Notes under the pieces: model-generated
Seen by the model: only the letters and a program-made list of their open reading frames with translations
Told to the model about the DNA's origin: nothing
Databases searched by the model: none
NCBI RefSeq assembly: GCF_000714545.1
Contig: NZ_AUNB01000009.1
Coordinates: 31,040-95,039, forward strand
Length of the DNA stretch: 64,000 bases
From: Thioclava indica
Lineage (GTDB): Bacteria > Pseudomonadota > Alphaproteobacteria > Rhodobacterales > Rhodobacteraceae
Direction of reading: 5' to 3'
Position numbers and translations under genes: made by a program
In this document: piece after piece, positions 45,718 through 56,136 of the stretch
Numbering within the stretch: the first letter of the stretch is position 1
How the letters are laid out: every line of letters starts with the position of its first letter

Positions 45718-46110
45718 TTATCTGACGTAGACGTCCGGGTTCACGAGGTTCAGCATCACCTTTGTCTGGGTCTCGGGCAGAGTGATCAGGTCAAGGTCTT
45801 TGACCTGCACTTTGGCCGGCCCTTCGTAGACACATCATTGATCACCTTGCGCGCAATCAACCGTCACCTCTTGTTGGTCGTGTAGAACATCGGTGGCGAT
45901 CCCGCAGCCCACGATCGCCGGAAACCCCAGTTCGCGGCTGACAATCGCGGCGTGGCTCGTGCGGCCTGCGTGATCCATCACGACGCCCGTTTCATAATCG
46001 GGATCCAGACGGGGGCCGTATTGGCCGTGACAAGCCAAACCGCAAAGAGTTGCACCACAGCTTGATCTTCTTTCACAACCCATTATCCTCATCCCTATGC
46101 CGCACACCAT
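45718..46110 (-). pseudogene. Phosphoenolpyruvate synthase fragment
   Basis: The minus-strand frame has HAGRTSHAAIVSRELGFPAIVGCG, the phospho-His swivelling-domain signature of PEP-utilising enzymes, then VTVDCAQGDQ, an in-frame TGA, and VYEGPAKVQVKDLDLITLPETQTKVMLNLVNPD, which matches the start of the PEP synthase C-terminal barrel. It is about 130 codons of a roughly 790-codon gene, lacking both ends and carrying a stop, and so is non-functional. Confidence 0.8.
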
Positions 46111-46122
46111 ATCGGATCATCA

Positions 46123-46350
46123 ATGAAATACATCTCAATCTTAATAATGGGGATCGCCTTGGCCGCTTGTGACGATGACAGCGCCACTCCGCCAATTATC
46201 GGAATGGCCAACCCGGCTTCGGAATACTGTGGCAGCGTTGGCGGGCGTCTCGAAATTCGTGAGGAGCCTGACGGACAGACCGGCTATTGTCACCTTCCTG
46301 ATGGGCGTGTCGTTGAGGAATGGGAACTCTTCAGCGCGAAAGAGGTATAA
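46123..46350 (+). CDS. DUF333 family putative lipoprotein
   Basis: 75 residues. The N-terminus MKYISILIMGIALAAC is a lipoprotein signal with lipobox LAAC (Cys16). The mature part MANPASEYCGSVGGRLEIREEPDGQTGYCHLPDGRVVEEWELF is a full DUF333 domain with its two conserved cysteines, found in hemolysin-like lipoproteins of unknown role. The frame is intact although both neighbours are decayed. A GC-rich hairpin GGCCGCCC/GGGCGGCC at 46392-46417 follows but lacks a T tract. Confidence 0.8.
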   Translation: MKYISILIMGIALAACDDDSATPPIIGMANPASEYCGSVGGRLEIREEPDGQTGYCHLPDGRVVEEWELFSAKEV

Positions 46351-46621
46351 CGCCGCTGCAATTGCCTATCCAAATGTTGAGGCATCCATCTGGCCGCCCC
46401 TGGAACAAAGGGCGGCCCGCTGCTAACCTGCTTGTGCAACAAGGCCAACATGTATGGTTGCTGCCTACGCTTGCCAGTATGCGGATGATCACCACTTCAG
46501 ATAAACCACAGTCATAAGGCCGACAATTTCATCTGCCTCATCAAAGAAGGCCTTGGTTTCACCATTGATTGGTTAGCTTAGATTAGAGGTGGCCCTGCTT
46601 TTTTGACCATCTTGCAGCTCA

Positions 46622-46949
46622 TTTAAGGTGGATCAGAGTTTCACATCATCCCTAGACAACGCTTTGGTCCATTCAAAGCCAGCGACCTGACTGCCCTGAT
46701 CACTATTCATTATCTCAGGTTTGCCATATCTGGCGATGGCGTCTTGAAGGACTTCAACGCAAAACTCCGCTTCCATGCTGTTCGAGAGCCGCCCAGCCAG
46801 AACCTTTCGGCTGAACCAATCTTCGACAGCTCTGCAACGTCATTTCGTCGCGGATCGCCTCTAGTGCAACCTTGGCCTTGAAGTCAGGTGAATAGTTCTT
46901 TCTTTTGCTGATTATGGATCGTCTCGTTCGTTATGCGATCCACCTTAAA
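46622..46949 (-). mobile_element. IS3-family remnant with large internal deletion
   Basis: It is bounded by inverted copies of TTTAAGGTGGATC (46622-46634 and 46937-46949). On the minus strand the orfA start (ISKRKNYSPDFKAKVALEAIRDEMT) runs into the C-terminal part of the orfB DDE domain (WFSRKVLAGRLSNSMEAEF, RYGKPEIMNSDQGSQVAGFEWTKAL) after loss of most of the transposase. It cannot transpose by itself. The remaining bases of 46351-47050 hold no gene. Confidence 0.8.
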
Positions 46950-47050
46950 CAATGGTCCGAATTTACGCGACCACCTCTGCGGCCTAGAACCAGATCAAGT
47001 CACCCCAAAACCGATCCACCAGATGCCGGACCTGAGCACCTAGCGCGGCC

Positions 47051-49093
47051 TCAATGCAGCTGGACAGAGACGCGATCTGAACGGCCCTTGGCGTCGATCA
47101 CCGACAAGGTGACAAATCCCGCGCCCGGCAATTTCAGGATGTCTTGACGCTCGCGCGTGGCAATCGCGATAGGGGTTCCGTCAGCAAGCCAAGTGAACGG
47201 CGGCGTGCCATTGCGCACTTTCACCAGCAGATCCCCGTCGGTTAGCTCAACCTCTGCCCCGTCCGGCGGAAACGCGACTGACGGAGTGTCCGGCGCGGGT
47301 TCGAACGCCGCGTTGCGGGTGCGAAAGCGCTGCAGGGGTTTCGGCAGTTCACCATTCGAGACCATTAACGTTGCAGCGGGCGGCGGGCCGAGGCGATCAA
47401 GTTTCCCCTTCAGGCGCGCAAATGCCTGAAACAGAACGGGCGCTGCCAGTTCGCCCCCGAACGCTCCCGGCACCGGCGTGCCGTCAGCATGTCCCATCCA
47501 GACGCCGATCACATGCACGCCGTCAAAGCCGATGGCCCAGGCGTCACGATGCCCATAGCTGGTGCCCGTTTTATAGGCGAGCCGGTTGGACGGGGAACCG
47601 GGGGGCGGGGGCATCCCGGCCAGAATATCGCCGACCTCCCATGCCGCAACGGCTGACATGACCCGTTGGCCCTCGGGTTTTGGCGCGCCCGCCTCGACGG
47701 TCAGGGGACGTGACACGCCGCCCCGCGCGAGGGTCGCATAAAGCTGCACCAAATCCTGTAGCGTCACGCCCACGCCGCCAAGCGCAACCGCCAGCCCCGG
47801 CTGCTGGCCCGGCACGACAGCATGAACGCCAGAGCGTTCCATCCCGTTCATCAGGTTCGAGGGACCAATCGCATCGGTCAACAGCACTGCCGGAATATTA
47901 AGCGATAGCTGCAACGCTTCGCGCAGGCGGATCGTCCCGCGAAACTGGTTGTCGAAATTCTGTGGCGCATAGCCGTTGAAATCGACCGGCTTGTCGTCAA
48001 TCAGCGTTTCGGGATGCGCGAGCCCTTCGTCGAATGCCAATCCGTAAATCAGCGGCTTTAACGTCGAGCCGGGCGAGCGCAGGGCCTGTGTCATATCAAC
48101 GAACCCGCGCCGCGGGCCGTCCTTGTAGACCGACGACCCGACCGTGGCCAGAATGTCGCCCGAGCGGTGCTGAGCTACCACAATCGCGACTTGCAGACGA
48201 TCGCCCTGCCCCGCCACGGCATCGGCGGCCAGCGATTCAAGGCGCGCCTGGAGATCGGCGTCGAGTGTGGTGGTGATGGTTCCCACACCCGGACGCGACG
48301 CGTGCAGCCGGTCGGTCAGATGCGGTGCAAGCATCGCAACGGGACGACGCGCCGAGGGAACAGCCTCGGTGTTGGCGGCCAGCACCGCGCCGGCCGACAT
48401 CGCGCCCTGCGCTTGCAGCCGGTTCAGCACACGCGTACGCGCGCGTTTTGCAGCGGTAAGTTCGCGATCAGGACGCCGTGTTTCCGGCGATTGCGGCAGC
48501 GCGACCAACAGCGCCGCCTCGGCCAAAGTCAGCCGTCGCGGCTCTTTGCCGAAATAGGCAAGTGTCGCGGCGCGCACACCCTCAAGGTTGCCGCCAAACG
48601 GCGCAATGTGTAGATACAACCCAAGGATCTGCGCCTTGCTCAGATGCCGCTCCAACGCCAGCGCAAGCCGGATCTGGCGGATCTTTCCCGCAACCCGCCC
48701 CGTGCCGCTATCTTCAAGCAGTCGCGCAACCTGCATCGTCAGCGTTGATCCGCCCGAGACGATGCGCCCTGCCCTCACGTCCTGAACCGCCGCGCGCGCG
48801 AAGGCCCGCAGATCGACGCCATCATGGCTGTAAAAACGCTGATCTTCATAGGCGATTAACAGCTTGAGATAGCGCGGATCAACCGTCGCCGGATCAACGG
48901 CCAACCGCCAGATCCCGCCATCAACCGTGAATGCACGCAGCAGACGCCCGTCGCGCGCCAACACCTCGACCGAGGTAGCAGGCGATAACGGCGGCAGCAC
49001 AGTTGCATCGACCCAAGCGTCGAACCGGTCCCGCCCCAACGCGCCAAGGAAAAGAAACGCCGCCAATGCAAAGGCAAAGCGCGCGGTCTTCAT
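47051..49093 (-). CDS. pbpC: Penicillin-binding protein 1C
   Basis: A 680-residue class A PBP with an N-terminal anchor (residues ~5-20). The GT51 glycosyltransferase domain (EDQRFYSHDGVD, GGSTLTMQVARLLE, QILGLYLHIAPFGGN) is followed by the transpeptidase with SPGSTLKP (Ser near residue 340), an SLN-like SLNIP and KTGTSYGHRDAWAIGF. The C-terminal ~90 residues form the BiPBP_C domain typical of PBP1C. Its ATG overlaps the stop of the alpha-2-macroglobulin gene by 4 bp. The two are thought to act together: the macroglobulin traps proteases that reach the periplasm while PBP1C repairs the wall. Confidence 0.95.
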   Translation of the reverse strand: MKTARFAFALAAFLFLGALGRDRFDAWVDATVLPPLSPATSVEVLARDGRLLRAFTVDGGIWRLAVDPATVDPRYLKLLIAYEDQRFYSHDGVDLRAFARAAVQDVRAGRIVSGGSTLTMQVARLLEDSGTGRVAGKIRQIRLALALERHLSKAQILGLYLHIAPFGGNLEGVRAATLAYFGKEPRRLTLAEAALLVALPQSPETRRPDRELTAAKRARTRVLNRLQAQGAMSAGAVLAANTEAVPSARRPVAMLAPHLTDRLHASRPGVGTITTTLDADLQARLESLAADAVAGQGDRLQVAIVVAQHRSGDILATVGSSVYKDGPRRGFVDMTQALRSPGSTLKPLIYGLAFDEGLAHPETLIDDKPVDFNGYAPQNFDNQFRGTIRLREALQLSLNIPAVLLTDAIGPSNLMNGMERSGVHAVVPGQQPGLAVALGGVGVTLQDLVQLYATLARGGVSRPLTVEAGAPKPEGQRVMSAVAAWEVGDILAGMPPPPGSPSNRLAYKTGTSYGHRDAWAIGFDGVHVIGVWMGHADGTPVPGAFGGELAAPVLFQAFARLKGKLDRLGPPPAATLMVSNGELPKPLQRFRTRNAAFEPAPDTPSVAFPPDGAEVELTDGDLLVKVRNGTPPFTWLADGTPIAIATRERQDILKLPGAGFVTLSVIDAKGRSDRVSVQLH

Positions 49094-52000
49094 GGCGTGA
49101 TCGTCACGGTCCCGGTATCGCCATGGGCGCGAATATCGGGGCGATACATATCCTCGACGCTTGCGGCGGGATGATGGAACGTTCCGGGCGAAATTGCGCG
49201 CACGTTATAGGCCAGCTTGAACGGCTTGTTGTTGTAGCGGTCAATCGCCGTCAGAAGACGATCTTGCCGGAACTCGGAATGGGCAACCTCCATGGCAGAG
49301 ACACTATCGAGCCAGTCAAAGCCACCGATATCACCCGCGGCCATGAGGTTGGGGTTATCAATCTCGAACCCGGCGGGCAGCGGGTCACTTACCATCAGCC
49401 GCGCCTCGCCTTTCCCAAAGGGCGTCACCTCCAGGACCGTCACCAGCCGCGTTCCGGTCTTCACTGTGTCGATGTTGGCCGGTTCGCCCTCCATCGTGAA
49501 ATAGCTTCGCTTGATTGCATAGCCCGTGCCACCTGCCGGTTCCGGCACGATCGGGACACCGTAGGTTGTCACCGTCAGCGCGGCCGATTTGTCAGACCCG
49601 TTGTGAATATCAAGCGCGGCATTGCCTGCCGTCTGATCCTGCACCATCCGCACCATCGGCCCGGTCACCGCTGCGCCGTTGATGGTGAAGCCTTGCGCGC
49701 CCACGCGGTCGATCAGCGCATGCGTGGCCAGCAGCATCCACATTGCCTCTTGCGTTGAAACCGCATCAGCGCCGCTTTGCTGCGCGATCCGATCCGTCAA
49801 CTGGGTTTGGTTGATCGCCTTGCTGCCCGCCTCGGTTCCTAGCGCCAACACCGCTGCAGCATCACGGCGGTTCGTGCCATAATCGGCGCGCAGGATCTGT
49901 GCGCCATCCTTTGTGGGAAGCGCCGCCATCTGCCGCGCCGCTTGACGAAACATCGCATCAGCCCGCGTTTGATCGCCATAAGCCGCTAGCGCCGCCCCGA
50001 GTTGAGCCGAGGCGATAGGCGTATCAAACGCGCCTGCCTTTACATCCGCGTAATAGCGCAGATCCCCGATCGCCGCCGCGCCTTCGCGTGCAAGCACCAT
50101 CAGCGCATAGGCATAAGGCCCGCCGCCCGTGTCGAAGTCCTGCGCGGTGTTGATCTGGTTGCGCAGATTATCAAGGGCTGCGCGAAATGCCTGATCGGGC
50201 ACGGCAAAGCCCTGCGCACGCGCCCGGCTCAGGAAATCCGTGACATAGGCATCCAGCCAGAGATCGCCCGACGACGGTCCCCACAGCCCGAACGCGCCAG
50301 ACGCGGATTGGTTGGTAAGAACTTCCGTGATCGACTCTGCCACCCGGTTGTGCAGATCGCCGCGGGTGCCAAGGTCCATCGCGCTGGCCACATCTTGCAA
50401 ATACAGTAGCGGCATCGCTTTCGACGTGAGCTGCTCGGTGCAGCCATAGGGATAGCGATCAAGCGCCTCAAGCAGACCGGGGGCATCAAAGCGCGCAATC
50501 GGCCCCACCGCGATACTCGCCGTGCCGGTCCCTTTTTGCAGCCCGTCAAAGACGTTGGCGTCAAAGATAAAGCTTTGGCCTGCCGCCAGATCAAAGCGTG
50601 TCGTGCGCGAAATCGCCGGATCGTTCCTCTGCACCGGCAGCGAAAGCTGTTTGCTTAAGCGCTTGCCATCGGGCGTGCTGAGCACGACATCAATCGTTTG
50701 CAGCCCGGCGTCGAGCGCCGTGATCGGGATCGAGAGCGTCTTCTTGCCGCCCTCCGCCAGATCAAAGCCCTCAGGCACTGCGCCCAGCGTCAAGCCTGCC
50801 GAGGTCACCGCCAGCCCCATGTGTCCGGCGGGGCCCTTGGCGTGGATGATCTCCAGCAGCAGACGGCTTTGATCGCCGGGTGCCATAAAGCGCGGGACGC
50901 TGGCATTTACGACCACCGGATCGCGCACCAACACATCCGTGCTCGCCTGCCCGACGCCGGTTTTGGACCAGACCACCGCCATCACCCGAACCGTTCCGTT
51001 AAACGAGGGCAGCGAGAACTGCGCATGCGCCAGACCGTCTTCGCCCACCGTCACCACGCCGGAAAAGAACGCCACCAGCTTTTCGGTCGGCGGCGGTGAT
51101 TTCATCGCGATATTGGCCGCCGCATCGCCGCCAGAGCGCACAGCCCCCATATTCCCATTCAGCCCGTCGATCAGTCGGCCATAGACGTCACGAATTGCGA
51201 CGCCCAATTTCCGTTGGCCAAAGTAGTGCCCGTCCGGGTCGGGTGGGGTGAACGCCGTGAGGTTCAAAATACCAACATCCACTGCGGCGATGGTCGCATA
51301 AACTGTCTCTCCGGCTTTCGCGCCATCCACCTTGACCGCGACATCCATCGGCCCGCGCGGCGCGGCCTCGGGGGCGGTGACGATGCTTGCCGACAGTTTC
51401 TTGTCGCCCGGATCAACGCTGGCATAGGTCAGGCCTAGCGCACGCGCCGGAACCCTGCCTGCCGCTTCGTCCATCGGGCGCAGAACTGAAACCGTCACAT
51501 AGGCCCCCGCTCCCCAATCCGTGCCAACCTTGATCGGTATCAAATTCTCGCCCGCCTTCACCTCGACCGCCTGGCGCGAGATCACCTTGTTCGAGAGCAC
51601 CGAAATCAGCGCCGTGCCCGCAGCGCGCGGCGCGATCCGCAACATCGCCGTGTCGCCCGGCGCATAAGCCTTTTTGTCCAACGACATCACCAGCGTATCG
51701 GGTGTTAGCGACGCATCTGCAGGCGCATACCAACCCGCGTAGAAATCTGTGGAGGCCGCCGCATAGGGACCATCGCTGCGCTCTGCCACGATCTCGTATT
51801 GCCCCCAAGTGACAGGGGCCGACACCGCAACCGGATCTGTGGCATCAAGGCTGACGTCGCCCTCGGCGACGCGGGTGCGCGTGGTCATTGGCGTCCAGTT
51901 CCAGTCGCCCGAGGTCTGGAACCACTGATAGCGCGTTTCAACCCGGTTTATCACCCAATGCACGTTCATCGCGACCATCTTGTTGTCCGGCCCCACCGCG

Positions 52001-54549
52001 ATCAGGTCAAACTTCGCCTCCGAGTTTTCGCCCACAACGTCGCTAAACAGCGGCTTGATCCCGATGATCGGCGCGCTTGGCGTCAGCGCGCGCGTCAGAT
52101 CCCGCTCAACCGGGCGGCCCGAGCCTTCGGCGACACGCACCGTTGCCGTCATTTGCAGCGGGCGCGACGGGTCGCTCACCTCTGGCAAGGCGGCCCGCAG
52201 CGTTACGTTGCCGCTTGCATCCGTCTTTTGTCCATCGGGCAAGGGCTGCACAACGGGAGAAAACGGTGCGTCATATTTCCCGAAACGATAGCCGGGAAAA
52301 CCGTCAAGACGATCCACCGCGCTGAGTTTTACGCTTCCTTCCACCGAAAGATCCGCCCCGACCGCCCCGAACAGATATTTGGCCGCAATGGTCAGATTGG
52401 GGGCATTGCCCAAGTGGATCGGGGTCTCTGGCAGGGCCAAGGTGAAATCAATCCGCTCGGGCAGGAAATCTTCAACAAGGAAGGTTTGCGAGGCAAGCGG
52501 GGCCGCCTTTACATCAGCATAAACGTCAAGACGCCACGGCCCACGCGGCGCGGATCCCGCGATTGGCAGGGCAAACACATGCCCGCCGCTGCCAGCGTCA
52601 TCTGCGACCACGCGCGTGTATTCCACGCCGTCGGGGCGGGTCAGCTTGGCGGTCAGTGGCAAGCCTGCGATTGCTGTGGTCTCGGCATCGCGCGTCAGCG
52701 CCGTGGCATGCACTGTTTCGCCCGCGCGATAGGCCCCGCGGTCGGTGGTCAGGAATACGTCGATCGGCGGGCTTGCCTCGTTTCCGGTCACACCGCGATC
52801 TGACAGGTCAAACTCGGGATCGCTTAGCGAGATGAACCCCAGATCGGTGCTGCCATCCTGCGCCATCACCAGCGCAGGCGCTGCGCCCTCGGTGCCCCGC
52901 GTCAGACCTGCGGCAAAATCCGCGTTGCCATTCGCATCCGTCACCGCCGTTCCCAGTATCCGGTTGGCCGAGGCAAGCAGCGTCACCTTTAGACCTGCCT
53001 TTGCCACCGTCGTGCCCAAGCTGCGCACGCTTACATGCAGGCCGTCAACGCCGCTATAGGTTGACAGCCCGAGGTCAGAGATCACGAACCACTGCGAGGC
53101 GGCGGGCGTTTCATAAGGGTCCGCCCCCGGAACGGCGGCTTTCAGAACATAAATACCGGTCGGCAGCCCGCTCAGCACGGTGTCCAGCGGCAGGCGCGTG
53201 GTCATGTCCTTGTTGACCTCCATCCCGACATCGGCTTTGCCCGTCCAGACCGTCTCGGCGACATCGGTGGAGAAGTTATATTCCTGATAGCGCGACAGCG
53301 GCTGCCCGAAATAGTCGCTTTGTATGGCGCGCAGAATATTGCGGTCGCTGACCTGCATAAGTGTCAGATCAAGCGCCTTTGCGTTCACCGTCGTCACCGG
53401 AATTGCGGCGACACTGGCGCGCGGCAAAACATAGGCGCGCCCCGGGAAGCTGACCGAGGGGCTGCGGTCACGCACATACAGCGTCAGCGTCGCCGGTTTC
53501 ACGAGTGCTTCACCAGAGGCCGCAGGCAGGCCCGCGCGAAAGGTGATCGCATAGCGGCTGCCGTGTTGCAGGCCACCCACGCAGATCTGATTATCCTGCG
53601 CGGAAACCGAAAGACCGGGCTGGGGCAATTGCACGAAGGTCGCATAATCGACCCCAGCCTTTGCGAGAGGGTCGGAAAACGTGGCGCATATGCGTGGATT
53701 GGCGCTTTCGCTTTCGACCCTCTGATCCGCGATGTGAAACCCGAATTTCGCAATCGCCTTGTCCAGCGCCGCTGCGGTGTCGTCGCGCGACTGGATTTGC
53801 TGCGCCAGCCGTAGCGCGGGAATCGAGGTTTTCCCGCGGCCCGATTGCTGTAAAACATCGGCCATCATCACTAGGGCAGATACGCGAGCCGGCGCGGTTT
53901 CGGCGCGAAGATACCCGTTGATCGACGCCGCCAACGCCTGCGCCAAATGATTTTGCACAGAGCTATGGCGGCTATTATGCCCCGCCAGACGCAAGCGCGC
54001 GTAGTCCACCCATTGATCGGCAGCATCCGTCTGATTGACGGCAGCACCGATGAAATTACTGGCACTTTCGTAGTTTTTTGACGTCTCGGCATTGCGCGCC
54101 GCTGCCACCAGATCCGCCACACTCCAGTTGCCCGCGATATGCGCCAGTGACATGCTTGAGGGTTGCTCAAACGCTGCAGAAAGGTCGCCGGATGTCAGAA
54201 ACGAAAGATCGGATTTCCGCGTCGCGGCCAAGCCAAGCGCGCTCGCTGTCTGGTTCACCACGACTGCCGAATACGCCCCCCTATAGCTTACGATTGAGCC
54301 AACCGTAGACTTTGGAAAACACGACCCAGCCCGCGCGTTGAAGGTGAACGCCTTGCACGCGCCATTGCTTAGGCAGGCGCGCTGGCAGGCCTCGATTGTG
54401 GTGTCAAAGATCGACTGGATATCGCCACCCGGCATATCCATGTCTTGGGTCAGCACCGCGCGTCGGGCCGGAATTGCTGTGTCCTGCGAAAACGCGGGGC
54501 TCGCTATCAAAACCGCCGCGACAAGTGCCGCAAATCCAAACCTACGCAT
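49090..54549 (-). CDS. Bacterial alpha-2-macroglobulin family protein with N-terminal PAN domain
   Basis: 1819 residues. A Sec signal peptide (residues 1-22, ASPAFS-Q) with no lipobox is followed by a PAN/Apple-like cysteine module (TIEACQRACLSNGACKAFTFN...CFPK, residues ~50-90). Macroglobulin MG domains occupy the bulk. A bait-like segment lies in the middle, and the thioester motif GCTEQ in YPYGCTEQLTSK is near residue 1369, so the covalent trap is intact. The C-terminal DPLPAGFEIDNPN receptor-like domain closes the protein. It inhibits proteases by entrapment in the periplasm. It is coupled to pbpC (4-bp overlap). The lack of a lipobox differs from E. coli YfhM, so this one should be soluble in the periplasm. 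Confidence 0.93.
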   Translation of the reverse strand: MRRFGFAALVAAVLIASPAFSQDTAIPARRAVLTQDMDMPGGDIQSIFDTTIEACQRACLSNGACKAFTFNARAGSCFPKSTVGSIVSYRGAYSAVVVNQTASALGLAATRKSDLSFLTSGDLSAAFEQPSSMSLAHIAGNWSVADLVAAARNAETSKNYESASNFIGAAVNQTDAADQWVDYARLRLAGHNSRHSSVQNHLAQALAASINGYLRAETAPARVSALVMMADVLQQSGRGKTSIPALRLAQQIQSRDDTAAALDKAIAKFGFHIADQRVESESANPRICATFSDPLAKAGVDYATFVQLPQPGLSVSAQDNQICVGGLQHGSRYAITFRAGLPAASGEALVKPATLTLYVRDRSPSVSFPGRAYVLPRASVAAIPVTTVNAKALDLTLMQVSDRNILRAIQSDYFGQPLSRYQEYNFSTDVAETVWTGKADVGMEVNKDMTTRLPLDTVLSGLPTGIYVLKAAVPGADPYETPAASQWFVISDLGLSTYSGVDGLHVSVRSLGTTVAKAGLKVTLLASANRILGTAVTDANGNADFAAGLTRGTEGAAPALVMAQDGSTDLGFISLSDPEFDLSDRGVTGNEASPPIDVFLTTDRGAYRAGETVHATALTRDAETTAIAGLPLTAKLTRPDGVEYTRVVADDAGSGGHVFALPIAGSAPRGPWRLDVYADVKAAPLASQTFLVEDFLPERIDFTLALPETPIHLGNAPNLTIAAKYLFGAVGADLSVEGSVKLSAVDRLDGFPGYRFGKYDAPFSPVVQPLPDGQKTDASGNVTLRAALPEVSDPSRPLQMTATVRVAEGSGRPVERDLTRALTPSAPIIGIKPLFSDVVGENSEAKFDLIAVGPDNKMVAMNVHWVINRVETRYQWFQTSGDWNWTPMTTRTRVAEGDVSLDATDPVAVSAPVTWGQYEIVAERSDGPYAAASTDFYAGWYAPADASLTPDTLVMSLDKKAYAPGDTAMLRIAPRAAGTALISVLSNKVISRQAVEVKAGENLIPIKVGTDWGAGAYVTVSVLRPMDEAAGRVPARALGLTYASVDPGDKKLSASIVTAPEAAPRGPMDVAVKVDGAKAGETVYATIAAVDVGILNLTAFTPPDPDGHYFGQRKLGVAIRDVYGRLIDGLNGNMGAVRSGGDAAANIAMKSPPPTEKLVAFFSGVVTVGEDGLAHAQFSLPSFNGTVRVMAVVWSKTGVGQASTDVLVRDPVVVNASVPRFMAPGDQSRLLLEIIHAKGPAGHMGLAVTSAGLTLGAVPEGFDLAEGGKKTLSIPITALDAGLQTIDVVLSTPDGKRLSKQLSLPVQRNDPAISRTTRFDLAAGQSFIFDANVFDGLQKGTGTASIAVGPIARFDAPGLLEALDRYPYGCTEQLTSKAMPLLYLQDVASAMDLGTRGDLHNRVAESITEVLTNQSASGAFGLWGPSSGDLWLDAYVTDFLSRARAQGFAVPDQAFRAALDNLRNQINTAQDFDTGGGPYAYALMVLAREGAAAIGDLRYYADVKAGAFDTPIASAQLGAALAAYGDQTRADAMFRQAARQMAALPTKDGAQILRADYGTNRRDAAAVLALGTEAGSKAINQTQLTDRIAQQSGADAVSTQEAMWMLLATHALIDRVGAQGFTINGAAVTGPMVRMVQDQTAGNAALDIHNGSDKSAALTVTTYGVPIVPEPAGGTGYAIKRSYFTMEGEPANIDTVKTGTRLVTVLEVTPFGKGEARLMVSDPLPAGFEIDNPNLMAAGDIGGFDWLDSVSAMEVAHSEFRQDRLLTAIDRYNNKPFKLAYNVRAISPGTFHHPAASVEDMYRPDIRAHGDTGTVTITP

Positions 54550-54963
54550 GACAATCCCCTAATGATCAATTGCAACATTTCTCGCATGGCTGTGATCGTT
54601 TTGGCAATGCTTCTGGCTCTGCCACATGATGCTCTGACAAGGCAGTGGAAAGTTTGGGGGGACAATTGGCTTCAAGGTTCACCGCTTCCGGGCCGTCTTC
54701 TGTCCAAACGATCCAACTTTTCCGATCACAAAAAACGTTACTTTTTCGGCGCTTACGACTTTGTTGATGGCGTGAACGCTCCGTTCCGACGCTAAAATAC
54801 TTGCCATCCCGCACCCTATCGTTCTCGTTTCGTGAATGTGTGTGATTTTGCTCGAATTGAACGTGTCTGACGTCAGCCCCAATGGGACAGATTTGAGGAT
54901 TCGAACAACGGGGATAGCCACGTGGAGAAGGCTTTTGCGTCTGCCAGCTTGGTCAGATCAGGA
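54550..54963. other. Intergenic upstream of the macroglobulin gene; no gene seen
   Basis: Presumed to hold the promoter of the macroglobulin-pbpC operon. Small frames on both strands lack recognisable features. Confidence 0.4.
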
Positions 54964-55603
54964 ACTATCCTGAATTTTGTGCGCTGGCGTGGTAACTGCT
55001 CGAAGAGGAGACCAACATATGAGCATCGATAAAGATGTCTTGGAACGATTAATCGAAGGCCGCGCGGCTGGTGATTTATTTGGCCAGGACGGCATTCTGT
55101 GCAAGCTGACAAAGGCGCTGGCCGAACGCGCGTTGAGCACGCAGATGGATATCCAACTCGACGAAGAGCGCATCGTGCAGTCGCCTGAGGGCCGCAACCA
55201 GCCCCCCAACCGACGCAACGGCAGCAACCAGACGACCGTGACCACCGACAGCGGCAAGGTCGTTCTGAACATCCTCCGCGACCGGAACGCCACCTTCGAT
55301 CCGATGCTGATCGCCAAGTATCAGCGCCGCTTTCCCGAGTTCGATCGCAAGATCATCAGCATGCATGCCCGAGGCATGACGACCCGCGAGAGTGAGCCAT
55401 TGGCGCGCCATCCGAACCCGCGGTGACTTCCCAATCGAAGAGGCAGCAGAGAAATTGATCTATCTGGCGCTCAATGCGACATCCACCGAATGGAAGCGTT
55501 CGGTGCGCGAATGGCATGCGCTCAGAAGTCAGCCCGCCATCATGTTCAAAGACCGCTTCCCGATCGCGGAAGAAAACGCGTCAGGCACAAAATTCAGGAT
55601 AGT
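54964..55603 (+). mobile_element. Internally deleted IS256-family element with intact 19-bp ends
   Basis: Perfect 19-bp terminal inverted repeats begin ACTATCCTGAATTTTGTGC (54964-54982) and end with its complement (55585-55603). Inside, the N-terminal part of an IS256-type transposase (LTKALAERALSTQMDIQL, FDRKIISMHARGMTTRE) is joined out of frame to its C-terminal part (WRAIRTRGDFPIEEAAEKLIYLALNATSTEWKR, EWHALRSQPAIMFKDRF). About half of the transposase, including most of the DDE core, is missing. With intact ends it could still be moved by a full-length relative. Confidence 0.85.
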
Positions 55604-56136
55604 CTTTGCCTTAGATATGCCAATCCGGACGAAATCGGGCAACTTGACGGTCTCCGTGTCGAAGGCCTCAATAGGGCTTTAGAGCCACGCCGCCAGCAGC
55701 GGACGCTTGCTGCGGGTCGGGATCCGAACAGCCTTCATTCCCTCCCGCGCCGCCGGGCCGATAAAGATGGCTAAACCACCACCGTCGTTCCTTAACATGT
55801 CCGAGCGATCGCAGGAGGAGCACGTGAAACGTCAAAGCTTGGCTTGGATGCACGATTTTATGGCGCAGGTCTGGACCGTCAACGCGTGCAAGGACTGCGC
55901 CGGCATCTCGCGGGCACGTCCAGACGGTGGCTCATACTCAGTTCCAGCAGCGCACTGGCACTGTCGCGCAGCGCAACGTTGTCGTGCATTGTCGGCGCGG
56001 AAAAACACTCCTTGCGCATGTGAGCGACAGTGTCTCCGGCGACAGTTAAAATAGACTTAGCGCTTGAAAGAGAATACACATATTTCAAATACCAAGCCCA
56101 TCCCCTTCACCTGAGATACGCCGAAAGAGACGGATT
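55604..56136. other. Intergenic before the VWA gene; no gene seen
   Basis: No frame here resembles a protein. The last ~60 bp, AT-rich before the ATG at 56137, likely carry the promoter and ribosome-binding site of the VWA gene. Confidence 0.4.
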
